In this document: positions 7,245-15,156 of the stretch, piece after piece | Numbering within the stretch: the stretch's first letter is position 1 | Layout: each line of letters begins with the position of its first letter | Assembly: GCA_024102975.1 (NCBI GenBank) | Contig: JAGFJD010000299.1 | Coordinates: forward strand, 1 to 33,539 | Reading direction: 5' to 3' | DNA: 33,539 bases | Source: Phaeodactylibacter sp. | GTDB lineage: Bacteria > Bacteroidota > Bacteroidia > Chitinophagales > Saprospiraceae | Position numbers and translations under genes: made by a program | Notes under the pieces: generated by a model | What the model was told of the DNA's origin: nothing | The model's input: only the letters and a program-made list of their open reading frames with translations | Databases searched by the model: none

Positions 7245-8678
7245 ATGACAAGAGATCATGCTTCAGTCTGGGATAACTGTCTTCAGGCGATTCGCAAGAA
7301 CGTAAACCAACAAAGTTTCAAGACGTGGTTCGAACCCATCAAACCAGTCCGCCTGGATAACAATGCCTTGACCATTCAGGTCCCGAACAAGTTCTTTTAC
7401 GAATGGCTGGAGGAGCATTATGTCAACCTGCTGAAGACGACCATCCGCCGGGAGCTGGGAGACCGCGGGCGCCTGGAGTATCAGATCCTCATGAGCCACA
7501 GCAACGGCGGCGGCGGCGGTTACGCGCCAAAGGCCAACGGCAATGCCAAAGCTGCCCGCGAGGGCATAGCGCCGGGCATGATCGACACCCAGGCCATCAA
7601 AAACCCCTTTGTCATCCCGGGCATCAAAAAGATCAAGATCGACCCGCAGATCAACCCGAACTACCTTTTTGAGAATTATATCGAAGGCGACTGCAACCGC
7701 CTGGCCCGCTCTGCCGGCATGGCCATCGCCAAGAAACCGGGCGGCACGTCCTTCAACCCGCTGGTCATCTTCGGCGACGTGGGCCTGGGCAAGACCCACC
7801 TGGCGCACGCCATCGGCAACGACGTGCTTCAACGCTTCCCCGGCAAGGCGGTGCTGTACGTCTCTTCCGAGAAGTTCACCAACCAGATCATCCAGTCCAT
7901 CAAAAATAACGCCGTCAACGACTTCGTCAACTTCTACCAGCTCATCGACGTGCTGATCGTTGACGACATCCAGTTCCTGGCCAACAAGCAGAAGACCCAG
8001 GAGATTTTCTTCCACATCTTCAACCAGCTGCACCAGAACGGCAAGCAGATCATCCTCACTTCCGACCGCCCCCCCAAGGACCTCGACGGCATGGAGGAGC
8101 GCCTCATCTCCCGCTTCAAGTGGGGCCTGTCGGCCGACCTGCAGGCGCCCGACCTGGAAACGCGCATCGCTATCCTGGAAGCCAAGATGAACCAGGAAGG
8201 GATCGAAATCCCCCAGAACGTAACCGAGTTCATCTGCTACAACATCCAGAACAACATCCGCGAGCTGGAAGGGGTGCTGGTCTCCCTCGTTGCCCAGTCG
8301 TCCCTCAACCAGCAGGAGATAGATATGGAACTCGCCAAGCGGGTGATCCGCAACTTCGTCAAGCAGATCAACAAGGAGATCACTGTCGATTACATCCAGA
8401 AGCTGGTGGCCGAACACTTCGACCTGGGCGTTGAAAAACTACAGGGCAAGACCCGCAAGCGGCAGGTGGTCATCGCCCGCCAGCTGTCCATGTACCTGGC
8501 CAAAAACCTGACCGACAAGTCGCTCAAGGCCATCGGCGAGAACTTCGGCGGCCGCGACCACAGTACCGTCATCTACTCCTGCAAGACGGTACAGGATTTA
8601 ATGGAGACAGATGTGATCTTTAAGGATACGGTGTCGGAACTGGAGAAAAAGATCAAGATGAGTTTGCACGATCAGTGA
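7245..8678 (+). CDS. dnaA: Chromosomal replication initiator protein DnaA
   Basis: The 477-aa protein has all four DnaA domains. Domain I (about 1-85) starts VWDNCLQAIRKNVNQQSFKTWFEPI. Domain II is a Gly-rich linker (about 86-130, SNGGGGGY). Domain III is AAA+, with Walker A GDVGLGKT (177-184), Walker B VLIVDDIQFL (236-245) and ERLISRFKWGL carrying the arginine finger. Domain IV is the DNA-binding helix-turn-helix, with signature GGRDHSTVIYSCKTV (435-449). It binds DnaA boxes with ATP and opens the origin. Two box-like sites lie upstream. There is no Shine-Dalgarno before the ATG. dnaN does not follow, as is usual in Bacteroidota. GC in the second half of each codon is high, as expected for a conserved, well-expressed gene. 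Confidence 0.98.
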   Translation: MTRDHASVWDNCLQAIRKNVNQQSFKTWFEPIKPVRLDNNALTIQVPNKFFYEWLEEHYVNLLKTTIRRELGDRGRLEYQILMSHSNGGGGGYAPKANGNAKAAREGIAPGMIDTQAIKNPFVIPGIKKIKIDPQINPNYLFENYIEGDCNRLARSAGMAIAKKPGGTSFNPLVIFGDVGLGKTHLAHAIGNDVLQRFPGKAVLYVSSEKFTNQIIQSIKNNAVNDFVNFYQLIDVLIVDDIQFLANKQKTQEIFFHIFNQLHQNGKQIILTSDRPPKDLDGMEERLISRFKWGLSADLQAPDLETRIAILEAKMNQEGIEIPQNVTEFICYNIQNNIRELEGVLVSLVAQSSLNQQEIDMELAKRVIRNFVKQINKEITVDYIQKLVAEHFDLGVEKLQGKTRKRQVVIARQLSMYLAKNLTDKSLKAIGENFGGRDHSTVIYSCKTVQDLMETDVIFKDTVSELEKKIKMSLHDQ

Positions 8679-9021
8679 GGTGTTGGTTGATGGCTGGCTG
8701 GGAGCTGGGCAAGTTGTTGGTTGTTCTCCTTACTGGGCTTGGGCTGGGATTATTGGCTGACCGTGCTGGACAGACAAGTTATTGGCCGCGCCAGGGGTTG
8801 ATGGCTGGCTGAGGCCTCCGAATGGGTTCCTGGTTATTCCTGGCAGGACCCTCCAAATAAGAGCTCTGCCAATTTACCCTGAGCTTGTCGAAGAGGAACC
8901 AACTACCCCACCCTGCCCTCGTACAGGCCAATAACCAAAGGAAAATAACCAACAACCCACCCCGTTTCCACACCGCCAAAACCAACAACCAATAACCTGC
9001 CCCCAACCGGCAAAACCGCTC
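8679..9021. repeat. Repetitive non-coding DNA between dnaA and the M1 peptidase gene
   Basis: No gene is supported in these 343 bases. They hold short repeated words on both strands. A 16-bp direct repeat GGTTGATGGCTGGCTG occurs at 8685-8700 and 8796-8811. GTTGTTGGTT at 8713-8722 is inverted as AACCAACAAC at 8947-8956, and again within 8981-8990. Several GTTATTGG/CCAATAAC words are scattered through the stretch. CCCTGAGCTTGTCGAAG at 8877-8893 is a motif I recognise as a widespread dispersed intergenic repeat in bacteria. The overall picture is a large, imperfect inverted repeat or decayed repeat cluster. Confidence 0.6.
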
Positions 9022-11385
9022 CTACGGCCGCGCCTTCTGCATCGGGTTCACCACCTTCCCTTCCTTATGTGCCTTGAACACCTGGAAGCGGCTCGGCACC
9101 TGCCGCACCGGCCAGTTGTTGTTGCTTTCGTCGATGTCGGCGGTTTCGCGGTAGGGGTCGAGGCGGATGGCGGTGACTACCTTGTCCTTGACGAATACCT
9201 TGGAGAACTGCTTTTCATTGTGGCGCCACACCTGCACCGGCACGCGCTCCACCTCGGTGGTGCCGTCCTCGAAGGCCCATTCCAGGATGACAGGCATGAC
9301 CAGGCCGCCTTTGTTGCTGAAGTGAAGCTCGTAGTAGTTTTTATCGGAAAACAGCTCCTTTTTCTCCTTTTCGGAATAGGTTTCTTCGTAGAGTTTCAGC
9401 GGCAACTGCACCAGGGAATCCTCGGAATTCCAGGGTTCGTAACCGGTGTAAAAATCGCGCAGGGCGGGGTCTTTGTCGACCTCGGATTTCATGCCTGCTT
9501 CCCGGTTGCGGATTTTGGAGATGTCGTCGAAAGGTTTTTCGTATTTCTGGATGGTAGCCGTGAAGTCTTGCTTCTTCGGGTCGTTCTCCAGGTCCACCTT
9601 ATACCAGTTGATGCTGTCCAGGCTGATGTCAACGGCGTCGGTGGTGTAGAACCAGCCGCGCCAGAACCAGTCGAGGTCTACCCCGCTAGCGTCCTCCATG
9701 GTGCGGAAGAAGTCGGCGGGCGTGGGGTGTTTGAAGGCCCAGCGGCGGCAGTATTCGCGGAAAGCGTAGTCGAACAGTTCGCGGCCGAGGATGGTCTCCC
9801 GCAGGATGTTGAGGGCGGTGGCGGGTTTTTTGTAGGCGTTGGAAAAATAGTCGAGGATATTTTCGCTGTTGGTCATGATGGGCTCCAGTGCTTCCCTGGG
9901 CAGGGCCATGTAGTCGGTGATGAGGTGTGCCGGGCCGGACCAGGGCTGGTAATCGTTGTCGAACTCCCGCTCGGCGAGGAACTGGACGAAGCTGTTGATG
10001 CCCTCGTCGAACCAGGCCCACTGGCGTTCGTCGCTGTTGATGATCATAGGGAAGTAGTTGTGGCCCACTTCGTGGATGATGACCGAGATGGCCTGGTGTT
10101 TGGCCATTTCCGTGTAGGTGCCGTCTGCCTCTGCCCGGCCGGGGTTGAAGCAGATCATGGGGTATTCCATGCCGTTGGCGGCTTCGACGGAGATGGCTAC
10201 CGGGTAGGGATAGGGAATGCTGAAGTTGGAATATATCTTTAGCGTGTGGGCCACCGCTTTGGTGGAATACCGGCTGTAGATCGGATAAGCCTCTTTGGCA
10301 TAGTAGCTCATGCACATCACCCGCTTGCCGGTTTCGGTGATGTGGGGCATGGCGTCCCAGACGAACTTGCGGCTGGCCGTCCAGGCGAAGTCGCGCACGT
10401 TGTCGGCCTTGAAGATCCAGGTTTTTGTTTCTTTTGCCGGTTTGGCCTTTTCGTTTTTCCTGGCCTCGTCCAGGGTGACTATTTCCAGCGGTGCCTCGGC
10501 AGTTTGGGCTTTTTTCCAGCGCTCCAGTTGCGAAGGGGTAAGCACGGCAGAATAATTGAGGCACTCGCCGGTGGAACCCACCAGGTGGTCGGCGGGCACG
10601 GTCATTTTCACCACGAAATTGCCAAAGGTGAGGGCAAATTCGCCCCGCCCGGTGAACTGGTTGGTCTGCCATCCCGTAAAGTCGCTGTACAGGCAGAGGC
10701 GGGGATACCACTGGGTGATGGTATAGAGGTAGTTGCCGTCTTCAGGAAAGTATTCGTAACCGCCTCGGGGCAGGCTGGCGGCCCGGCCGCCCTCTCCCAT
10801 CAGTTCCATCATCTTCAGGCGGTCGACGAGATAATAGTGCCAGTCTATGCGGAAGCTGAAAGACATGCCGGGCTTCAGCGGCTCGGGCAATTCCACCCGC
10901 ATTACGGTCTGGTTGATCAAGTATCGGAGGGGCTTGCCGCTGGCGTCGGCGATGGCTTCGATCTTGTGGCCGAATTTTTCTTTTTCCTTTGCCGGCTCCA
11001 GGGTGCGCAGGTCCTTTTCGCTCATCACCGGCTTGATGCCGGAGGGGTCGAAGTACTGGTTGTCGTTTTCCGGGGAGTGCTGGTTCTCGTCCAGTTGCAG
11101 CCAGAGGTAGCGCAGGGTTTGGGGCGACTGGTTGTAATAGGTGATCAGTTCGGTGCCGTCGAGGCGCTGCGCTTTGGTATCGAGGGTGCATTCGATGTCG
11201 TAATCGCAGCGCTGCTGCCAGTATTCGGGGCCGGGGGCACCGTCCCAGGCGCGGTAGTCGTTGGGCGGGGGCAGGATGGTTCCGAGCTGTTCGAATTTAT
11301 TGGCGTGGCCGGCGCTGGGGTTGTTTTGGGCGAATGCCGGGATAGCGATAGCGAGGACAAAGAGAAAAGAAAATGATTTTTTCAT
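9022..11385 (-). CDS. Secreted M1-family zinc metallopeptidase
   Basis: The 787-aa protein begins with a signal peptide (KSFSFLFVLAIAIPAFAQ), so it acts in the periplasm or outside the cell. The gluzincin zinc site is HEVGH (438-442) with the third ligand Glu461 in WAWFDEG, 19 residues on. The exopeptidase-type loop is represented by GMEYP (405-409). The N-terminal region (about 60-300) is the beta-sandwich of M1 enzymes, and the C-terminal part (from about 620) is a less conserved beta-rich domain. It likely trims peptides for amino-acid supply (inference). It stands alone on the minus strand and faces dnaA across the repetitive spacer. Length is typical for Bacteroidota M1 members, which are often annotated only as M1 family metallopeptidase. 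Confidence 0.92.
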   Translation of the reverse strand: MKKSFSFLFVLAIAIPAFAQNNPSAGHANKFEQLGTILPPPNDYRAWDGAPGPEYWQQRCDYDIECTLDTKAQRLDGTELITYYNQSPQTLRYLWLQLDENQHSPENDNQYFDPSGIKPVMSEKDLRTLEPAKEKEKFGHKIEAIADASGKPLRYLINQTVMRVELPEPLKPGMSFSFRIDWHYYLVDRLKMMELMGEGGRAASLPRGGYEYFPEDGNYLYTITQWYPRLCLYSDFTGWQTNQFTGRGEFALTFGNFVVKMTVPADHLVGSTGECLNYSAVLTPSQLERWKKAQTAEAPLEIVTLDEARKNEKAKPAKETKTWIFKADNVRDFAWTASRKFVWDAMPHITETGKRVMCMSYYAKEAYPIYSRYSTKAVAHTLKIYSNFSIPYPYPVAISVEAANGMEYPMICFNPGRAEADGTYTEMAKHQAISVIIHEVGHNYFPMIINSDERQWAWFDEGINSFVQFLAEREFDNDYQPWSGPAHLITDYMALPREALEPIMTNSENILDYFSNAYKKPATALNILRETILGRELFDYAFREYCRRWAFKHPTPADFFRTMEDASGVDLDWFWRGWFYTTDAVDISLDSINWYKVDLENDPKKQDFTATIQKYEKPFDDISKIRNREAGMKSEVDKDPALRDFYTGYEPWNSEDSLVQLPLKLYEETYSEKEKKELFSDKNYYELHFSNKGGLVMPVILEWAFEDGTTEVERVPVQVWRHNEKQFSKVFVKDKVVTAIRLDPYRETADIDESNNNWPVRQVPSRFQVFKAHKEGKVVNPMQKARP

Positions 11386-11486
11386 TGCACAAAGACGTTG
11401 GAGGTTCTATAGTGCAGTAAAGCTAAAGAATTTTTCACCTGCCGGGAGGGAAAATATTGCTAGAAAAGGAAAGCCGGGGCTGGTGG

Positions 11487-12356
11487 TCAATGAATAGTAA
11501 CCGTATACCCGTGCCGGAATTCTTTCCCTGCCTCCAGCGCGACGATCCCCTCCTTATCCGCAAGCTGCCGGTTGTGTTTCGTATGATCGGTCAGGCCAAA
11601 CCAGGGTTCGATGCAAACGAAGGGGGAAGTTGCGCTTTTGGACCATATTCCCAGGTAAGGGAATCCGGCATAGTCCAGGGTGAGGACGGGGTGGTCTCCT
11701 TTTTGCAGGGATACGGAAGAAGATTTCAGGTTTTTGAAGATCAGGGCATCCTTGTCGAAGAGGTGGTCGGTTATGGGCAGGGCCTGCTCCCCGTCGAGGA
11801 CCAGCTCCCAGGTGCCGTTGCGGAAGCCGTTGATCACCCTTTGGATGGAAGCCGTTTCCGGCTGGCTGAAAACCAGCTGGTAATCCGAGCGTTTTTCACC
11901 GCCGTTGAGCGGGCAGTTAAAAGCCGGGTGCCCGCCAATGGAGAAAAAAAGCACTTTGTCAGATGGGTTGAGGACCCGGTAGGTGGTCGTCAGCCGGGTG
12001 CCCTGCAAGGTATAGATGATCTGCAGCTCAAATTCAAAAGGATAGCGCTCCAGGGTAAACGGGCTGCTTTTAAGGGAATATACCAGTTGGCCATCCTTCC
12101 TTTCGGCCAGTTGGAACGGCAGGTCCCTTGCCAGGCCGTGCTGGCCCATCTTATAGCCTTTCCCCTCATGGTAAAAAATCCCGTCCTTGAGCGCGCCCAC
12201 AATCGGGAACAGGACCGGGGCATGGCGGTTCCAGTAATCGGGCCCCGCCTGCCAGATGTATTCCGTCTGGGTTGATTTTTTGACCAGGCTGCACAGTTCT
12301 CCGCCTTTCTCCTTTACGGCTATGCGCAAGAAGGTGTTTTCTAAAGTCGCTTCCAT
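11487..12356 (-). CDS. Aldose 1-epimerase family protein (galactose mutarotase-like)
   Basis: The 289-aa cytoplasmic protein of the LacX/YeaD-like mutarotase fold has N-terminal IAVKEKGGELCSLVKKSTQTEYIWQ and WNRHAPVLFPIVGALKDG. The family His sites are YKMGQHGLARDLPF and GGHPAFNCPL, and the C-terminal IEPWFGLTDH follows. The His residues in QHGLARD and GGHPAFN are the expected sugar-binding and acid-base pair. Such proteins interconvert anomers of aldoses or sugar phosphates; the substrate is not deducible. There is no signal peptide. A 130-bp gap separates it from the peptidase start downstream, so co-transcription is possible but unproven. It may serve the sugar-catabolic genes further right (inference). 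Confidence 0.9.
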   Translation of the reverse strand: MEATLENTFLRIAVKEKGGELCSLVKKSTQTEYIWQAGPDYWNRHAPVLFPIVGALKDGIFYHEGKGYKMGQHGLARDLPFQLAERKDGQLVYSLKSSPFTLERYPFEFELQIIYTLQGTRLTTTYRVLNPSDKVLFFSIGGHPAFNCPLNGGEKRSDYQLVFSQPETASIQRVINGFRNGTWELVLDGEQALPITDHLFDKDALIFKNLKSSSVSLQKGDHPVLTLDYAGFPYLGIWSKSATSPFVCIEPWFGLTDHTKHNRQLADKEGIVALEAGKEFRHGYTVTIH

Positions 12357-12509
12357 GCTATTTACTACGTTTTGGCGGTCCAGATGTTGCGCGCGGCGGC
12401 GGTATTATTCAAAATTTCGGGCAGGCCGCCTTTTTCTGCCGCCCCGGCGAACATGCCTATGTCCCTTTCGTTTTACAAATGAAACTCTTTAATTGAAATA
12501 GCGACAATT

Positions 12510-12774
12510 ATGTTATTGAAAATCAATCATTTAAAACCGTTTTTCTCAATCGTTGCTGCTTTGCTGCTGGCTTCGCTCACTGCCACCGTAAGTGCACAAA
12601 GCGATGACGAGCAATACATAAAAGTCACCGAAAAAGGGACTGCCTACGAACTGGTGGCCATGGAGACGAACGTGGTTTACAACCGAAGATATGTGGTTCC
12701 CTGCCATCAAGGATGGAAAAACAGTGAAGACACAACTGACCGTGCCGGTCCGGTTTAAGTTGCTGGAGCGGTAA
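12510..12774 (+). pseudogene. Frameshifted TonB-like relic with signal peptide
   Basis: The frame starting at 12510 gives a signal peptide (FFSIVAALLLASLTATVSAQ) and about 40 further residues (DEQYIKVTEKGTAYELVAMETN), then stops at 12756-12758 after an un-family-like tail. In the next frame the same DNA reads WFPAIKDGKTVKTQLTVPVRFKLLER and stops at 12772-12774. The DGKxVxxxLTVPVRFKL pattern is the end of a TonB C-terminal (energy-transducer) domain. The simplest reading is a short secreted TonB-domain protein that has lost most of its middle and suffered a frameshift near 12690. A strong terminator follows at 12796-12837, so the unit is or was transcribed. Alternatively the 82-aa frame is a genuine small secreted peptide. 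Confidence 0.55.
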
Positions 12775-12795
12775 ACAGGCTGCTTCAAAGACACA

Positions 12796-12837
12796 AACAG
12801 GCTGCCTCCCGTGCAGGGAGCAGCCTGTTTTTTTTTT
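12796..12837 (+). terminator. Strong rho-independent terminator
   Basis: AACAGGCTG plus CTCCC (12796-12810, one bulged C) pairs with GGGAG plus CAGCCTGTT (12816-12829) around a 5-nt loop. It is followed by an uninterrupted run of ten T (12828-12837). It sits just after the TonB-like relic on the plus strand. Confidence 0.92.
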
Positions 12838-12895
12838 CTGAAAGGATGAAAACGCGGAATGAACGGAGGTGGGCCTAAAGCTCCAAGTCCCTTTG

Positions 12896-13264
12896 CTAAG
12901 GTGTTTTCTCATCAGCAAAATCACTTCCCGCTTCAAATATCTTATCCATCAGCACCCACTTCTGCCCCTCCCGCGCCCACGGCAGCGGCTTTTGAAATTC
13001 CCACATCAGCACTTCCCACTCCTGTATCCGGGGATTGGCGGCGTCGAGCTTCTCTTTCTCGCCGAAGCTGAAATTTTCCGCAACCTCCAGGATCATGAAC
13101 AGGCGGTTTCCGGTTCTGTATATCTGCATCAATTCAATACCGGACTCTTTAATACTGTCCAGGACTTCCGGCCAGACGCCCTCGGGGCTGTGGTACCATT
13201 CGTATTGTTTGATAGACTCCAGGCCATCTTTCAGGTCCAGCGCCAGGCAATATCTTCTGTTCAT
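12896..13264 (-). CDS. L-rhamnose/L-fucose mutarotase (RhaM/DUF718 family)
   Basis: The 122-aa small cytoplasmic protein has the dimeric alpha/beta-barrel fold of the RhaM family: YCLALDLKDGLESIKQYEWYHSPEGVWPEVLDSIKESGI, then MQIYRTGNRLFMILEV, AANPRIQEWEVLMWEFQKPLPWA and KWVLMDKIFEA. Conserved His in YEWYH and the WE-W pairs are in place. It interconverts alpha and beta anomers of a 6-deoxyhexose. It is last in a tight three-gene minus-strand operon after the fucose-dehydrogenase-like SDR (12-nt gap) and the lactonase. A family homologue (Cj0488) sits in the Campylobacter jejuni L-fucose cluster, so L-fucose is the favoured substrate here (inference from context); sequence alone would allow L-rhamnose. 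Confidence 0.9.
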   Translation of the reverse strand: MNRRYCLALDLKDGLESIKQYEWYHSPEGVWPEVLDSIKESGIELMQIYRTGNRLFMILEVAENFSFGEKEKLDAANPRIQEWEVLMWEFQKPLPWAREGQKWVLMDKIFEAGSDFADEKTP

Positions 13265-13276
13265 TTTGTTTTTTTT

Positions 13277-14062
13277 TCAGGTTATTGAACGGTCCAGGTG
13301 AACGTAACCGCCGTCTACCACTACCCACTGGCCGGTAGTGTGTCCTGACCGGGGCGAGAGCAGGAAAGCAACCATATCCGCAATCTCCTCTTTGGTAGTC
13401 ATGCGTTTTTCCAGGGGTATCCTGGCGGTGATCTCCTTTTTCTTCGCTTCAGGGTCTTTAAAAGCAGTTTTCAGCCAGGTTTCGTAAAGAGGCGTCATCA
13501 CCTCAGCCGGGAGCACCGCATTGACCCGAATGCCGTAGGGCAACAGTTCCGCCGCCCACTCTCTGGTAAGCGCCAGCTGAGCGCCTTTGGCGGCGGCGTA
13601 GCCCGAAGTGTTGCCCTGGCCGGTCAGGGCGACTTTCGAACTTACATTTACGATAGCCCCGCGGCTTTCTTTAAGATACGGCAAAGCAAAATGAACCAGG
13701 CCGTAGTAGTGGTGGAGGTTTTTATCCAGGGACGATCGGAAACCGTCAGGGCCGCCTTTTTCCAATCCAATGGCATCATTGATCCCGGCGTTGTTGACGA
13801 TGCCGTAAATGCTTCCGAAACGGCTGGCCGTTTGCTCTACCACCGCCCGGCACTGGCCCGGCACAGAGAGGTCCCCGCCAACAAACAGGGCGGGGATTCC
13901 CGCATCCTGCAGTTCACCCGCCAACTGCTCCGATTCAGCAACCGAACGGGAGGCAATCACCGGGATAGCTCCTTCTCTGGCCAGGCAGCGGCTGATGCCC
14001 TCCCCTATCCCTTTTGAGCCGCCGGTGACGATGACGACTTTGCCTTTGAGTTGAAGGTCCAT
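13277..14062 (-). CDS. SDR oxidoreductase, probable L-fucose dehydrogenase
   Basis: The 261-aa classical short-chain dehydrogenase has TGGSKGIG (13-20) for NAD(P), NNAG at about 90-93, catalytic Ser141/142, Tyr155 and Lys159 (SGYAAAK), and the usual ending TGQWVVVDGGY. In context it would oxidise L-fucose to L-fucono-1,5-lactone, the entry step of non-phosphorylative fucose breakdown. It lies 9 nt after the lactonase-like gene and 12 nt before the mutarotase, so the three are one operon. The motifs alone do not fix the substrate; the assignment rests on the neighbours and on the similar gene set in Xanthomonas and C. jejuni (FucX). Rhamnose or another aldose is the main alternative. Confidence 0.8.
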   Translation of the reverse strand: MDLQLKGKVVIVTGGSKGIGEGISRCLAREGAIPVIASRSVAESEQLAGELQDAGIPALFVGGDLSVPGQCRAVVEQTASRFGSIYGIVNNAGINDAIGLEKGGPDGFRSSLDKNLHHYYGLVHFALPYLKESRGAIVNVSSKVALTGQGNTSGYAAAKGAQLALTREWAAELLPYGIRVNAVLPAEVMTPLYETWLKTAFKDPEAKKKEITARIPLEKRMTTKEEIADMVAFLLSPRSGHTTGQWVVVDGGYVHLDRSIT

Positions 14063-14071
14063 ACTTGGTAG

Positions 14072-14905
14072 TCATATTTTTAGTTGGTAAAAATCGATGG
14101 CGGTGTCCGCCCATATACTTTGCTTGTCTTCGGCAGACAGCGGCGCCAGGAAATTTTCAACGATGTCCTTCACCTGCCGGTAGGAGGCGGCCAGGAGGCA
14201 TACCGGCCAGTCGGAGCCAAACATCAGCCGTTTGGCCCCAAAACATTCAAAAACGTGGCTCAGGTACGGCAGAAAATCTTCGTATTTCCAGTTTTTCCAG
14301 TCTGCCTCAGTCACCATCCCCGAAACCTTGCACCATACGTTGGGCAGTTCAGACAATGCCTTCATCAGTATGGCCCAGCCGTCGAAGTAACCGTCTTTTA
14401 CATAAGGCTTGGCCAGGTGGTCGATCACAAATTTCTGGCCAGGGAACCGCCTCGCCAGTTCCAGCGCCGCCCCCAACTGATGGGGGTAGACCAGGAGGTC
14501 GAAGGTGAAATGGTACTTGCCGAATGCCTCCATGCCCTTCAGCCAGCCGGGCCGGAGCAGAAAATTATTGTCCGTTTCTTCCTGGACGTTGTAGCGAAAT
14601 CCCTTCAGGACAGGAAACTGGGCGTAATGCTCAAGTTTTTCTTCCAAGCCTTCGGCCCGAAGGTCAAGCCAGCCCACAACCCCTTTTATGAAGGCGTGTT
14701 TCCGGGCAAGAGCGATGAGAAATTCGTTTTCCTTTTCTGTGGCTCGTGCTTCCACCGCCACACAATATCTTATGCTGTTTTTCTGTAACACCTTTTCCAG
14801 GGCTTCCGGAAGAAAATCTTTCATCAGGGGATTCAGTGCTTCGCTGATCCAGGGATATTCCTCCGGCTGGTACTTCCACAAGTGGTGGTGAGCGTCTATT
14901 ATCAT
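14072..14905 (-). CDS. Amidohydrolase family lactonase, probable L-fuconolactonase
   Basis: The 277-aa TIM-barrel hydrolase of the COG3618 branch has the N-terminal metal motif IIDAHHHLWKY (HxH), then VEARATEKENEF, GVVGWLDLRAEG, LKGFRYNVQ, FVIDHLAKP, WCKVSGMVTEADW and the C-terminal MFGSDWPVC carrying the conserved Asp. Members of this branch open sugar lactones, and characterised ones include L-fuconolactonase and L-rhamnonolactonase. It is the first gene of the minus-strand operon with the SDR and mutarotase and is divergent from the GH141-like gene across the 14906-15156 control region. No signal peptide. It would convert L-fuconolactone to L-fuconate. Confidence 0.85.
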   Translation of the reverse strand: MIIDAHHHLWKYQPEEYPWISEALNPLMKDFLPEALEKVLQKNSIRYCVAVEARATEKENEFLIALARKHAFIKGVVGWLDLRAEGLEEKLEHYAQFPVLKGFRYNVQEETDNNFLLRPGWLKGMEAFGKYHFTFDLLVYPHQLGAALELARRFPGQKFVIDHLAKPYVKDGYFDGWAILMKALSELPNVWCKVSGMVTEADWKNWKYEDFLPYLSHVFECFGAKRLMFGSDWPVCLLAASYRQVKDIVENFLAPLSAEDKQSIWADTAIDFYQLKI

Positions 14906-14973
14906 TGCTTCTTCTGAATTTCTTCAAAATAATTGAAAATCCTTCGTTTCCTAATGCCATGAGCTATTGAAAA

Positions 14974-14987
14974 CCTTACCGGTAAGG
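14974..14987. promoter_or_regulatory. 14-bp perfect palindrome, candidate operator
   Basis: CCTTACCGGTAAGG is a perfect palindrome with a central CG, the style of LacI- or GntR-family operators. It lies between the divergent lactonase operon (-) and the GH141-like gene (+). A second inverted repeat, GGAAAGT-GATA-ACTTTCC, lies at 15018-15035. No regulator gene is in the window. Confidence 0.5.
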
Positions 14988-15040
14988 CTTTCTATGGATT
15001 CAGAGCCTGCCCTGGCGGGAAAGTGATAACTTTCCGGTAG

Positions 15041-15145
15041 TTATACTGGCGAACGCGTGGTTTTGTCAGGAGCAAAACCAGCGATGCCAGTATATACTGA
15101 CCCGGCGGGTTTTGTAGCCGACAAAACCTGCCGTGCGTCAGTATA
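15041..15145. repeat. 105-bp double-hairpin repeat, copy 2
   Basis: Same unit as at 6706-6810, same orientation, 104 of 105 bases identical. The one change (G instead of T) lengthens the outer stem of hairpin 1 to TATACTGGC/GCCAGTATA, a perfect 9-bp pairing. It ends 11 nt before the ATG of the GH141-like gene, so it forms most of that gene's leader and could affect its transcription or translation. Confidence 0.9.
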
Positions 15146-15156
15146 ATTCCTGAGAA

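Noticed and set aside
7263..8417. Long open frame (384 aa) antisense to dnaA
   Set aside because: It is a shadow of the high-GC dnaA codons; its sequence is Val/Asp/Leu-rich with no recognisable motif, and the DnaA frame is unmistakable.
8779..9006. 75-aa minus-strand frame in the post-dnaA spacer
   Set aside because: Built from the repeated GGTTATTGG-type words; no start context and no family resemblance.
10246..11376. 376-aa plus-strand frame opposite the M1 peptidase
   Set aside because: Antisense shadow with Gly/Val/Phe-rich composition; the metallopeptidase on the other strand has full motifs.
6706..15145. CRISPR array or composite transposon bounded by the two 105-bp copies
   Set aside because: Only two copies 8.2 kb apart enclosing dnaA and other chromosomal genes; no spacers, cas or transposase genes between them.
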